Shown in pieces: positions 18,314 to 25,917 of a stretch of DNA of 64,000 nucleotides. The DNA comes from Bacillus sp. EB600. GTDB taxonomy: Bacteria > Bacillota > Bacilli > Bacillales > Cytobacillaceae. The position numbers were made by a program, and so were the translations under genes. The stretch lies in assembly GCF_024494385.1 (NCBI RefSeq), contig NZ_JAEVLT010000020.1:1-64000 (forward strand). Direction: 5' to 3'. The notes under the pieces were generated by a model, which saw only the letters and a list, made by a program, of their open reading frames with translations, made no database searches and was not told where the DNA came from. How positions within the stretch are numbered: position 1 is the first letter of the stretch; each line of letters begins with the position of its first letter.

Positions 18314-19097
18314 GCGTAAGAAAAAAAAGCGCGATGAGGAGCACATGGATGAATCATGGCTGGTTCCTTACTCTGACATTTTAACGTTATTATTAGCCTT
18401 ATTTGTCATTTTATTTGCGATGAGTTCTGTAGATGCTCAAAAATTTAACATTCTCTCCAAGGCCTTTAATGAAATGTTTACAGGCGGGACTGGTGTGCTG
18501 AATTTCGAATCAGCTGTTCCACCAAGTAATGGAAAAGTTCCAGGCAAAAAGCCAATAATAACTCAAAGTCAACAAGCAGACGCAGAAGCAGCTAAGAAAA
18601 TTCAAGAAAAAGAAGAGGCAATGAAGAAGGATCAGGAAGAGTTGTATGCAATCCAAACGAAAGTAAACAATTATATTCAAAATGCCAATCTTACGGATAA
18701 ACTGCAGACATCCTTAACATCGGAAGGTCTATTAGTGACAATCGGGGATAATGTTTTATTTGACTCAGGCAGTGCAGAGGTGAGGAGTCAAGATATACAG
18801 CTTGCTCGGGAAATAGCAGCATTACTCGTGATGGATCCGCCAAGAAATGTAATTATTAGTGGACACACAGATAATGTTCCGATAAGGAATTCAAAATACA
18901 CTTCAAATTGGGAATTAAGTGTGATGCGTGCTGTCAACTTTATGAGTATTGTTTTGCAATATAATAGTTTAGATCCAAAGTGGTTTAGTGCAAAAGGATT
19001 TGGGGAATATCAGCCTATTGCTGGAAATGATACACCAGAAGGAAGAGCCAAAAACCGCAGAGTTGAAATATTAATCACACCAAGGGTAGAACAATAA
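18306..19097 (+). CDS. motB: flagellar motor stator protein MotB
   Basis: 263 residues. A basic cytoplasmic head (MSRRKKKKRD) is followed by one transmembrane helix with the ion-carrying aspartate (WLVPYSDILTLLL, Asp24), a plug/linker, and a C-terminal OmpA-like peptidoglycan-binding domain (SEGLLVTIGDNVLFDSGS, ISGHTDNVPI, RAKNRRVEI). It anchors the MotA ring to the cell wall. It is translationally coupled to motA by overlap. Sequence resemblance favours the proton-type MotB over MotS, but ion choice is not proven. Confidence 0.93.
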   Translation: MSRRKKKKRDEEHMDESWLVPYSDILTLLLALFVILFAMSSVDAQKFNILSKAFNEMFTGGTGVLNFESAVPPSNGKVPGKKPIITQSQQADAEAAKKIQEKEEAMKKDQEELYAIQTKVNNYIQNANLTDKLQTSLTSEGLLVTIGDNVLFDSGSAEVRSQDIQLAREIAALLVMDPPRNVIISGHTDNVPIRNSKYTSNWELSVMRAVNFMSIVLQYNSLDPKWFSAKGFGEYQPIAGNDTPEGRAKNRRVEILITPRVEQ

Positions 19098-19115
19098 TAA
19101 TCTCTTACTAATTTT

Positions 19116-19166
19116 ATGAGGATGGTGCAACAGATAAGCTGTTTCAACTACTCCTCATTTTTTTAT
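19116..19166 (+). terminator. motAB terminator
   Basis: ATGAGGA...TCCTCAT outer stem with an inner GTTTCAAC-like pairing, followed by seven T residues. Confidence 0.75.
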
Positions 19167-19210
19167 ACTAGGGACTCCCCATCCGATTCGTTATCTTGGG
19201 ATGTTCAAGT

Positions 19211-19336
19211 TCAGTTTTGCTCTTCGTTTTTTTCTTGGGTAGTCTTTCTTGGTTTACATGCACGATCGAGTAGAAAACCCGCAATTGCGATAAAAGCAAC
19301 CGGAATGGAGAAGTTTAAAATATGCATAATCGTCAT
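19211..19336 (-). CDS. 41-residue single-pass membrane micro-protein
   Basis: ATG follows GGAGGAAAC. The protein has an N-terminal hydrophobic segment (FSIPVAFIAIAGFLL) followed by a polar, charged tail (DRACKPRKTTQEKNEEQN). No family is recognised. The strong ribosome binding site and the helix-plus-charged-tail layout make it a credible gene. It converges on motB. Confidence 0.55.
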   Translation of the reverse strand: MTIMHILNFSIPVAFIAIAGFLLDRACKPRKTTQEKNEEQN

Positions 19337-19472
19337 AAATAAGTTTCCTCCGCTTTCTGTATTTTTAATATTTTCAAGGTGTAATACTATTATACGCTAT
19401 AATTGATAGAAAATACAAAAAATTCTGTCATATTAAAAAATCTAATCACAATTGGACAACTGATTCTACAGT

Positions 19473-19520
19473 AAAAAGAAAAGAAGCGTCCCTTGCACCC
19501 AGGACACTTCTTTTCTTTAA
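19473..19520. terminator. bidirectional terminator-like hairpin
   Basis: AAAGAAAAGAAG.GTCC pairs with GGAC.CTTCTTTTCTTT around a ten-base loop. A/T runs flank both sides. It lies between the SinI-like gene and the 41-residue gene. Confidence 0.65.
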
Positions 19521-19604
19521 AATTTCATTTTTTTTAATAGTCATGTTTATTGATTCGAGGTAGTAACTGATGTTGAAGCCGGTTAGAGAACTCTGAACGC
19601 TACT

Positions 19605-19640
19605 AAAAAAAAAACCGCGAATCCTTATTTGAGGCGCTAT
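19605..19640 (-). terminator. possible terminator after the SinI-like gene
   Basis: On the minus strand a GCG.CCT / AGG.CGC imperfect stem ends in a run of ten T residues, some 20-60 bases past the stop. The stem is interrupted, so support is moderate. Confidence 0.4.
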
Positions 19641-19661
19641 CCATTGAGTCAGCCAAGTTCC

Positions 19662-19784
19662 TCAGGCATTTTGATCAAGAAATTCACGAACTTCTTCAAT
19701 CGTAATCCCAATTTTTTTTGCCTCTAGGATGAGTTCTAACCATTCTGCATCCATATCTTTACTGATTGTATTTGCTTCTAACAA
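19662..19784 (-). CDS. SinI-like anti-repressor micro-protein
   Basis: 40 residues from a TTG start after GGGGTGAGA (30 from an internal ATG). The core MDAEWLELILEAKKIGITIEEVREFLDQN has the SinI/SinR interaction pattern: (L/M)D.EW..L...A...GI..EE.R.FL. The C-terminus of the SinR encoded 400 bases upstream has the matching LDSDWMIIVKEAMNSGIS. SinI proteins bind SinR and prevent it from repressing matrix genes. Order is sinR then sinI, the reverse of B. subtilis. This gene has its own leader with a c-di-GMP riboswitch. Confidence 0.75.
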   Translation of the reverse strand: MLEANTISKDMDAEWLELILEAKKIGITIEEVREFLDQNA

Positions 19785-19816
19785 CTAGTCTCACCCCTAA
19801 AATACCAATAGTATTC

Positions 19817-19903
19817 AAGGCAACTCGGCTATCATGGCAAAATAATTCTCTGCTTTAGACCCGTGGTTTTGCGTCCCGACTTTTCAGAAGGTTTGCCTTT
19901 ATC
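19817..19903 (-). ncRNA. c-di-GMP-I (GEMM) riboswitch upstream of the SinI-like gene
   Basis: Read on the minus strand, conserved GEMM-I elements appear in order: AAAGGCAAACC, GAAAAG, GGGACGCAAAACC, GGGTCTAAAG and GATAGCCGAGTTGCCTT. P1 is formed by AAGGCAA (19899-19893) with TTGCCTT (19823-19817). Known GEMM-I aptamers share the GGACGCAAA and GCCTAA-type cores and bind c-di-GMP in the three-way junction. After the aptamer come a short AATAC/GTATT hairpin and the GGGGTGAGA ribosome binding site, so control may act on translation. No strong terminator lies between aptamer and gene. Confidence 0.85.
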
Positions 19904-20156
19904 TGTTAAACATTACCACCTAAGCATGACTATGTACTAACTTGTTTTGGGACTTAAATACTTAGGAATAGTTATACGTTTATTATAATTAGTTCTTTTC
20001 TATTAGGGTGTAGTATTTTGTCAATTCTAAACATTTTGTAGATAAAGATTTCTACAATACACTTTATAATTCGACATTATTCAATGAAAACTATAAAAAA
20101 TGGTAAAATTTATAATATATATTGTGAGAACTTGGAAGATTGTTGGAAAAAATTAC

Positions 20157-20202
20157 AAAAAATAAAGAATGAGATGCTTCGCCATCTCATTCTTTATTTT
20201 GG
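20157..20202. terminator. sinR terminator
   Basis: AAAATAAAGAATGAGATG / CATCTCATTCTTTATTTT is a very long perfect stem with a CTTCGC loop. It overlaps the last codons of sinR and can act in both directions. Confidence 0.8.
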
Positions 20203-20513
20203 TTCATACGCCACTTATTAAATTCGAGAAAGTCCCTGAATTGTTCTTTCGAAATACCTGAGTTCATAGCTTCTTTCACAATAATCATCCAATCGCTATC
20301 TAATTCACTAGTATTGATTTGATCATGGATTAAATGGTCAACCGGAACATTTAAGACAGAGGCAATCTTTTCTAGAAACTGAATGGAAGGATTACGCTGA
20401 AGATTTCTCTCTAAGGAGCTTAAATAAGATTTAGCTACACCAGCTTGATCAGCAAGTTCCGATAAGGACATTTTTTTTTCCGTACGAAGTTTTTTTACGC
20501 GATCACCAATCAT
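20187..20513 (-). CDS. sinR: SinR master regulator of biofilm/motility
   Basis: 108 residues. An HTH_XRE domain fills residues 1-65 (IGDRVKKLRTEKKMSLSELADQAGV, SYLSSLERNLQRNPSIQFLEKI). The C-terminal SinI/SinR dimerisation region (SELDSDWMIIVKEAMNSGISKEQFRDFLEFNKWR) follows. It is very close to B. subtilis SinR, a DNA-binding tetramer that represses matrix operons. The SinI-like antagonist is downstream on the same strand but separately controlled. Confidence 0.9.
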   Translation of the reverse strand: MIGDRVKKLRTEKKMSLSELADQAGVAKSYLSSLERNLQRNPSIQFLEKIASVLNVPVDHLIHDQINTSELDSDWMIIVKEAMNSGISKEQFRDFLEFNKWRMNQNKE

Positions 20514-20825
20514 TGCTGTTCACACACCTTACACTCTAATATAAGTATATTCTAACAAATAAAATAAAAAGGTTCCATATTAAGAACTTTTTTATGTTAC
20601 AATAGTATGAATTTTTTATTACAATAGCATGTTATTTTACAAAGAAGGACTACTAAAAACGATACTGAGAAAATGAAGTTATTTTTTTACAAAGTATTAA
20701 TGCCCCTACTTTGAAAAAATTGAAGGATAGCGATAATATAAAAGAGCAGACCAATCAATGAGATAATTATTCTATTTGTTCGTAATATAAATTGAGAGGC
20801 AAATAAAAAAGAGGCAGGGAAAAAA
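20514..20825. other. divergent intergenic region sinR / methionine aminopeptidase
   Basis: A 312-base AT-rich stretch that must hold both outward promoters. I see no gene, riboswitch or terminator. Several ATTTTTTAC-type repeats occur around 20580-20700 without clear order. Confidence 0.4.
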
Positions 20826-21581
20826 ATGATTGTACTAAAATCAAAACGAGAAATAGAAGCGATGAAAAAAGCAGGCGAAGTTCTTGCATCATGTCACAAG
20901 GAAATAGCTAAGTTGATTAAGCCGGGTATTACAACCTGGGAAATTGATCAATTTGTTGAAGAATTTTTGAAAAAGCATAATGCTACACCTGAGCAAAAAG
21001 GCTATCAAGGGTTTGAATATGCCACTTGTGCCAGCATAAATGATGAGATCTGCCATGGTTTTCCTCGGAAAGAACCATTAAAAGAGGGAGATATTGTTAC
21101 CATCGATATGGTTGTTAGATACAATGGTGCATTAGCAGACTCTGCTTGGAGCTATCCGGTTGGCACTATTTCTGAAGAAAACAAACATTTATTAGCTGTA
21201 ACAAAAGAAGCCCTCTATAAAGGGATCGAACAGGCGGTTGTTGGAAATCGAATTGGGGATATCGGACATGCGATTCAACAATACGTTGAGAGCGAAGGCT
21301 TATCTGTCGTTCGTGATTTTATTGGGCATGGAATCGGTGCTGTTATGCATGAAAAGCCAGATGTTCCACATTATGGATTACCAGGTAAAGGACCAAGGAT
21401 TAAAGAAGGAATGGTGTTTACAATCGAGCCAATGGTAAATATAGGAAGATATCAAACAAAAATGGAAGGAAATGGATGGACAGCTCGTACAATTGACGGC
21501 AAAAATTCCGCTCAATATGAACACACTCTAGCCATTACAAGCGATGGTCCAATTATTTTAACAGAGCAGGAAGAAGAGTAA
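20826..21581 (+). CDS. mapB: type I methionine aminopeptidase (stand-alone)
   Basis: 251 residues, pita-bread fold. The five metal ligands are recognisable: DMVVRYNGALADSAW (two Asp), GHGIGAVMHEKP (His), FTIEPMVN (Glu) and QYEHTLAI (Glu). It removes initiator Met from nascent proteins in the cytosol. The gene is not in the ribosomal adk-map-infA cluster, so it corresponds to the second enzyme (YflG/MapB) of bacilli. ATG follows GAGGCAGGG. A terminator follows. Confidence 0.9.
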   Translation: MIVLKSKREIEAMKKAGEVLASCHKEIAKLIKPGITTWEIDQFVEEFLKKHNATPEQKGYQGFEYATCASINDEICHGFPRKEPLKEGDIVTIDMVVRYNGALADSAWSYPVGTISEENKHLLAVTKEALYKGIEQAVVGNRIGDIGHAIQQYVESEGLSVVRDFIGHGIGAVMHEKPDVPHYGLPGKGPRIKEGMVFTIEPMVNIGRYQTKMEGNGWTARTIDGKNSAQYEHTLAITSDGPIILTEQEEE

Positions 21582-21586
21582 GTAAC

Positions 21587-21618
21587 GAAAAAGGCTGACT
21601 TTTGGTCAGCCTTTTTCT
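21587..21618 (+). terminator. mapB terminator
   Basis: AAAAAGGCTGAC / GTCAGCCTTTTT perfect stem with a short loop and T run directly after the stop. Confidence 0.85.
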
Positions 21619-21659
21619 AAAAAAATAGGAAAGTATAAAATTTTAACTTAGATAACTGT

Positions 21660-21884
21660 CTAGCGCTTTCGCAGGTTTCCGAGTTCTTCAACAATTGCCT
21701 GCATTTCACTAGGGCTAAAGGAATTTTTCTTCACTACCATTTCATAAATTTCTTTGAGTTCTTCATACATTTCCTCATCAAAATGTGTTGGCTTGATTGC
21801 TCCAAAGTTTAAAACCTTTAATTTTTCTTTTATTTTTTCAATCATATATTCAACATTTTCCGTAGACTTCTGAGATAAATTCAC
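21660..21884 (-). CDS. yfkK: UPF0435/DUF1128 protein YfkK
   Basis: 74 residues, helical and charged: [17 protein letters not shown], then [16 protein letters not shown] and [19 protein letters not shown]. This is the DUF1128 pattern (YfkK of B. subtilis). Function unknown. It is divergent from the YtxH/yfkH pair, as in the B. subtilis yfk region; the yfkJ phosphatase that lies there in B. subtilis is absent. Confidence 0.88.
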   Translation of the reverse strand: MNLSQKSTENVEYMIEKIKEKLKVLNFGAIKPTHFDEEMYEELKEIYEMVVKKNSFSPSEMQAIVEELGNLRKR

Positions 21885-22031
21885 CTAGTCCCACCCTTTC
21901 GCTACATTTAGTCTCATCTTTCCATGTTCTATTTCAAAAGTCAATGAAAAACGTTTGTATAAATGTGAAAGCGGGTAGGATTAAGCATAGAAAACAATGT
22001 AATTATACATATTGAGTAAGGAGAGTTCACA

Positions 22032-22406
22032 ATGTCAAATTCGAATAAGTTTTGGAAAGGAATGCTTTGGGGAGCATTGGCAGGAGGCTTCTTAAGTTTA
22101 TTGGACAGGGAAACCAGGCTAACCATGAAGGAAAGCTGCCTCAAAGGCTGTAAAAGTGTTACAAATATAGTAAAGAATCCAGAGAAAATAACCAACCAGG
22201 TTAAAGAGACGGCACAAAAATGGAAAACAACTGTAGAGGAAGTTGGAGAAGATCTTGCTTTTATTACGAGTAAAGTTGAAGAATTAAGGGAAACGACCCC
22301 AAGGGTAACAAAAATGCTGAAGGAAACGAAGGATACCTTTACGAAAGTTGAGGAAGATATAGACCTCACCGACAATGAAGAAAGCCTTTTAAATAGAAAG
22401 AGGTGA
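22032..22406 (+). CDS. YtxH-like general stress/membrane-associated protein
   Basis: 124 residues. The N-terminus has a glycine-rich hydrophobic helix (FWKGMLWGALAGGFLSLL) as in YtxH proteins, followed by a long charged amphipathic region with coiled-coil character (VKETAQKWKTTVEEVGEDL, VEELRETTPRV). It is probably membrane-tethered with a cytoplasmic rod. ATG follows AAGGAGAG. It ends 5 bases before yfkH, so the two are almost certainly co-transcribed. Confidence 0.7.
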   Translation: MSNSNKFWKGMLWGALAGGFLSLLDRETRLTMKESCLKGCKSVTNIVKNPEKITNQVKETAQKWKTTVEEVGEDLAFITSKVEELRETTPRVTKMLKETKDTFTKVEEDIDLTDNEESLLNRKR

Positions 22407-22410
22407 AATA

Positions 22411-23247
22411 GTGGAGAAGCGAGGAGATCTTAATCATTCCTTGATAAAGAAGTTGTGGCATCGGATCGATGAGGATGACTTACCGGGGTTGTCGGCCCAA
22501 ATGGCCTACTATTTCCTCCTCTCGATGTTTCCACTTTTAATCTTTCTGTTTACGCTCCTTCCTTACTTACCAATCCCCTACGAGGATTTACTGGGAATGA
22601 TAAGTGGATTTGCTCCGGAAGCGGCTTTAGACTTGATTCAAACAAACCTTTATGATGTCATGAACAATCGAAATGGTGGTTTGCTTTCATTCAGTATAAT
22701 TGGTACGATTTGGTCTTCCTCAAATGGAATTACTGCAATCGTTAAGGCCTTCAATAAGGCTTATAATGTAAAAGAAACCAGATCCTTTCTAGTTTCCGGC
22801 GCTATGGGTATTTTACTTACCTTGGCGATGATCTTTGTCTTTGTAATAGCACTTGTATTACCGGTATTTGGAAAAGAAATAGGCATTTTCTTATTTTCAA
22901 TATTTGGATTTAAGGCCCAGTTTCTCGCTGCTTGGGACACCTTGCGCTGGTGTATAAGTGCCATTGTTTTATTTTTTATTTTTACGGTATTATATTGGAT
23001 CGCTCCCAATGTAAAATTGCGCTGCCGAAGTGCTTTTGCAGGGGCTGCCTTTTCAACGGTTGGTTGGATTTTATCCTCAGTTGCCCTTTCTTTTTATGTC
23101 CAAAATTTCAGTAACTTTTCGGTCACCTATGGAAGTATCGGTGCCATCATTGTATTAATGCTGTGGCTTTATATAACGGCTTTTATTATTATACTTGGCG
23201 GAGAAATTAATGCTTTTTATAGTGAAAAGAAGAAAACTAACTGTTAA
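22411..23247 (+). CDS. yfkH: YihY/BrkB family inner-membrane protein YfkH
   Basis: 278 residues with six transmembrane helices. The N-terminal DLPGLSAQMAYYFLLSMFPLLIFLF and the WSSSNGITAIVKAFNKAYNV and YVQNFSNFSVTYGSIGAIIVLMLWLY blocks are diagnostic of the YihY/virulence factor BrkB family. These were once mis-called RNase BN; a transport role is suspected but unproven. It starts with GTG after AGAGGTG, which overlaps the stop of the YtxH-like gene. Confidence 0.9.
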   Translation: MEKRGDLNHSLIKKLWHRIDEDDLPGLSAQMAYYFLLSMFPLLIFLFTLLPYLPIPYEDLLGMISGFAPEAALDLIQTNLYDVMNNRNGGLLSFSIIGTIWSSSNGITAIVKAFNKAYNVKETRSFLVSGAMGILLTLAMIFVFVIALVLPVFGKEIGIFLFSIFGFKAQFLAAWDTLRWCISAIVLFFIFTVLYWIAPNVKLRCRSAFAGAAFSTVGWILSSVALSFYVQNFSNFSVTYGSIGAIIVLMLWLYITAFIIILGGEINAFYSEKKKTNC

Positions 23248-23337
23248 TTCTCCCTATAGTTTCCTTTATGAAATTCACTCTTTTGTTGAAACTATAATTG
23301 GGAGTACATCCCCATCATCGAAAGGGAGGTTTTCATT

Positions 23338-23442
23338 CTGACGAAACATACTAAAAAAGACGGTGGCACAAAACAAAAAGGAAAAGGCAGTAAAGGAAAC
23401 AAAACTTCCGGATCTGCAAATGGCTCAAATGGATATCATTAA
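23338..23442 (+). CDS. possible Lys/Gly-rich micro-protein with non-ATG start
   Basis: An open frame of 34 residues (TKHTKKDGGTKQKGKGSKGN, then SGSANGSNGYH) follows a strong AAAGGGAGG. The only initiation codons at proper distance are ATT or CTG. Composition resembles small basic spore proteins of bacilli. Without an ATG/GTG/TTG start the call is tentative; a start-codon mutation of a former gene is equally likely. Its stop abuts the interspersed repeat. Confidence 0.3.
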   Translation: MTKHTKKDGGTKQKGKGSKGNKTSGSANGSNGYH

Positions 23443-23447
23443 ATTAA

Positions 23448-23606
23448 AAGTGGAAGCTACCGTATAGCGCACGACAAGACTGGAGCACATCGACTGAGAT
23501 TAAGGAAACGCGAAGAGCGTAAACAATTCGATGTTGACTTATCGTAAGGAAATGGGCGAAGGCCACTAGGCGCTGGACGCTGGAGCTAGATAATAAGAAA
23601 AGCAGA
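23448..23606 (-). repeat. interspersed intergenic repeat, copy 2
   Basis: The reverse complement carries the same ordered blocks as 15945-16161: GATAAGTCAACATCGAATT, CGTTTCCTTAATCTCAG and a GCTTCCACTTTT end, plus a GTCCAGCGCCTAG-type start. It sits between the micro-ORF and the zosA terminator. Confidence 0.7.
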
Positions 23607-23609
23607 AGC

Positions 23610-23637
23610 ACAAAAGGACCGGGATTTTCCGGTCCTC
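23610..23637 (-). terminator. zosA terminator
   Basis: AGGACCGG / CCGGTCCT stem followed by TTTTGTGCTT on the minus strand, 12 bases past the zosA stop. Confidence 0.75.
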
Positions 23638-23648
23638 TCATAAATTAG

Positions 23649-25562
23649 TTATTTCAAAAGCCTTAAACCGTTTAAAATAACAAGGAGTGTACTTCCTTCA
23701 TGTCCAATTACCCCATACGGCAAATCGAGTATTTGAAAGAAATTTGAAGAAATTAACGTCATGATCACTAAAATGGAAAAGATAATGTTTTGTTTAATAA
23801 TTCGGTTCATGCGTTGGGAAAGTTTAATCGCTTCTGCAATCAGCGGTAAATCGTTTTTTATTAGCACAACGTCCGCCGTTTCAAGCGCAACATCTGTTCC
23901 TCCCCCCATTGCAATTCCGACATTTGCAGTTGCTAATGCTGGTGCATCGTTTATCCCGTCACCTACCATGGCAACCGTCTTATATTTATTCTTCAATTCT
24001 TTGAGATGTTCTACTTTTCCTTCCGGCAGGCATTCAGCAATATATTGGTCAACGTGACTCTCAGCAGCAATTGCTTTTGCTGTATTATTACTGTCCCCAG
24101 TTAGCATAATCGTGAAGACTCCCGCTTTTCGGAGTTCGTCAATCGCAAGCTTCGCTTCTTCCCGAACAATATCCTTTAAGGCAAACATTGCGACTAATTC
24201 TTCATTGATTTGCACAAAAACAAGTGTGTTTCCTTTAGCAGCGTATTCCTCTGGTTTCCCATTTGCAAAAGTTTCTGTCTGGATTCCGATAAAATCAGCT
24301 TTTCCTATTTTCCATTGATCTCCACCCATCTTAGCGGTTACTCCCCATCCGGGGACATCCTCTAATTCTTCTGGTGTGTACAAAGTTTTTCCAACTGCAC
24401 TTTTCTCATAATTTACAATTGCTTGAGCTAATGGATGTGTAGAGTAATTTTCAATGGATGCTGCTTTCCAGATTAGGTTTTCTTTATTAAGCCCAGCTTT
24501 AACAATCACCTCGGTCACTTCTGGTTTCCCTTTGGTCAATGTACCTGTTTTATCAAAGGCGATCGCAGCTAAATTCCCCAAATTTTCTAAGTGAACGCCA
24601 CCTTTGAATAAAATGCCATGCCGAGCACCCTTTGAAATGGCGGATAAGGTAGCAGGCATGATTGAGGCTGCTAAGGCACACGGGGAGGCAACAACTAACA
24701 AAATCATTGCCCGGTAAAATGTTTCGTTCCAATCCCAGCCAAGTAAATAGTGCGGAAGGAACATCATTACAAGCACGACAATTAAAACAGTTTTTACGTA
24801 CTTTCCTTCAAACTGTTCGATGAACAGCTGAGAAGGTGATTTTTCACTTTGAGCAGATTGCACAAGCTCTATTATTTTTTGGAATAGCGTTTCACTGTTT
24901 TCTTTCGTAAGTTGAATTGTAATGGTACCAGACATGTTAACAGTTCCCGCAAAAACCTCATCTTCAATTGTTTTTGAAACGGGAATGGATTCTCCAGTAA
25001 TTGCCGCTTCATCAATATTTGTTTGTCCTTTAATGATCTTTCCATCAGATGGCACCCTTTCTCCAGGCTTAACAAGGACCAGGTCCCCAATCTGCAGCTC
25101 GGATACTGGGATTTTTTTTTCCAGTCCCTTATTTATCAGAAGTGCTTCTTCAGGCTGCAAATCCATCAGAGATGAAATCTCTTTGCGGCTTTTGTTCATG
25201 GTGTAAGTTTCTAATGCGCCGCTGAGGGAAAAAATAAAGATTAGGACCGCTCCTTCTGTCCAGTAACCGATAATAGCTGAGCCAGTTGCTGCAAGGATCA
25301 TCAGCAATTCAACATTTAAATCCTTTTTTTCAATCGTAGCCTCTATACCTTCTTTTGCTTTGGCGAAGCCGCCAATGATAAAGGCTAATAAATAAGAAAC
25401 TACCGAAATCTCGTTAAAGTTTTCTTTTTCTAAGAGCCACCCTGTTACAATCAAAACACCGCTGACGATAGCTGCGATTAATTCGGCATGGGGTTTTGAT
25501 TTTTCAAAAGAACTTAGTTGTTCAGTTTTTTCTTTTTGAACAAGTTGAGCTTCGGAGCTCAT
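23649..25562 (-). CDS. zosA: P1B-type metal-transporting ATPase, ZosA-like
   Basis: 637 residues, the length of B. subtilis ZosA. There is no N-terminal heavy-metal-binding domain. The transmembrane metal site is ASPCALAASIMP. The phosphorylation motif is DKTGTLTKG, the actuator motif TGES, and the hinge GDGINDAP. ZosA takes part in zinc uptake in B. subtilis and is PerR-controlled. I do not see a clear PerR box upstream here. A nine-pair palindrome at 25629-25650 lies in the leader. Other P1B metals cannot be excluded. Confidence 0.85.
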   Translation of the reverse strand: MSSEAQLVQKEKTEQLSSFEKSKPHAELIAAIVSGVLIVTGWLLEKENFNEISVVSYLLAFIIGGFAKAKEGIEATIEKKDLNVELLMILAATGSAIIGYWTEGAVLIFIFSLSGALETYTMNKSRKEISSLMDLQPEEALLINKGLEKKIPVSELQIGDLVLVKPGERVPSDGKIIKGQTNIDEAAITGESIPVSKTIEDEVFAGTVNMSGTITIQLTKENSETLFQKIIELVQSAQSEKSPSQLFIEQFEGKYVKTVLIVVLVMMFLPHYLLGWDWNETFYRAMILLVVASPCALAASIMPATLSAISKGARHGILFKGGVHLENLGNLAAIAFDKTGTLTKGKPEVTEVIVKAGLNKENLIWKAASIENYSTHPLAQAIVNYEKSAVGKTLYTPEELEDVPGWGVTAKMGGDQWKIGKADFIGIQTETFANGKPEEYAAKGNTLVFVQINEELVAMFALKDIVREEAKLAIDELRKAGVFTIMLTGDSNNTAKAIAAESHVDQYIAECLPEGKVEHLKELKNKYKTVAMVGDGINDAPALATANVGIAMGGGTDVALETADVVLIKNDLPLIAEAIKLSQRMNRIIKQNIIFSILVIMTLISSNFFQILDLPYGVIGHEGSTLLVILNGLRLLK

Positions 25563-25917
25563 TTTAACACTTCCTTTTTTCTTTATTGAGAAAAATAATC
25601 AAAATCATCACCCTTAAAAAGCACGAAAGCTGTCATCAATAGATGACAGCGGGAAAAGCTAACCAAAATTATTACGAGTTTGAGTTCAGTTTATCACAAT
25701 TTTATAAATTTTGAGAAAGGATTTGCTCGACAAATATCCTTTTAGCAATAATGAAATTGTTCCTTAGCTGTTATTAATAGGAAAGCCTTGCGTTTTTACC
25801 TCTATTTAAGGGAAAATATAGGAATGATTGGAAAGGAATGGACATTTAAAGATATCGTGTTAGGTGTGAATGAAAAGCTGATTTTTTCTAAAAAATATAA
25901 AAGATGGAGGGAAGACA
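25563..25917. other. divergent zosA/chaA intergenic region with palindrome
   Basis: GCTGTCATC-AATA-GATGACAGC (25629-25650) is a perfect nine-pair inverted repeat about 70 bases upstream of zosA. On the minus strand it is followed by TTTCGTGCTTTTT, so it could be an attenuator; it could also be an operator. The rest is AT-rich with no gene. Confidence 0.45.

Noticed and set aside
19605-19660. Degenerate tRNA-like sequence on the minus strand after the SinI-like gene
   Set aside because: A GGCTGACTCAATGGATAGC segment looks tRNA-like, but no cloverleaf or T-arm can be drawn.
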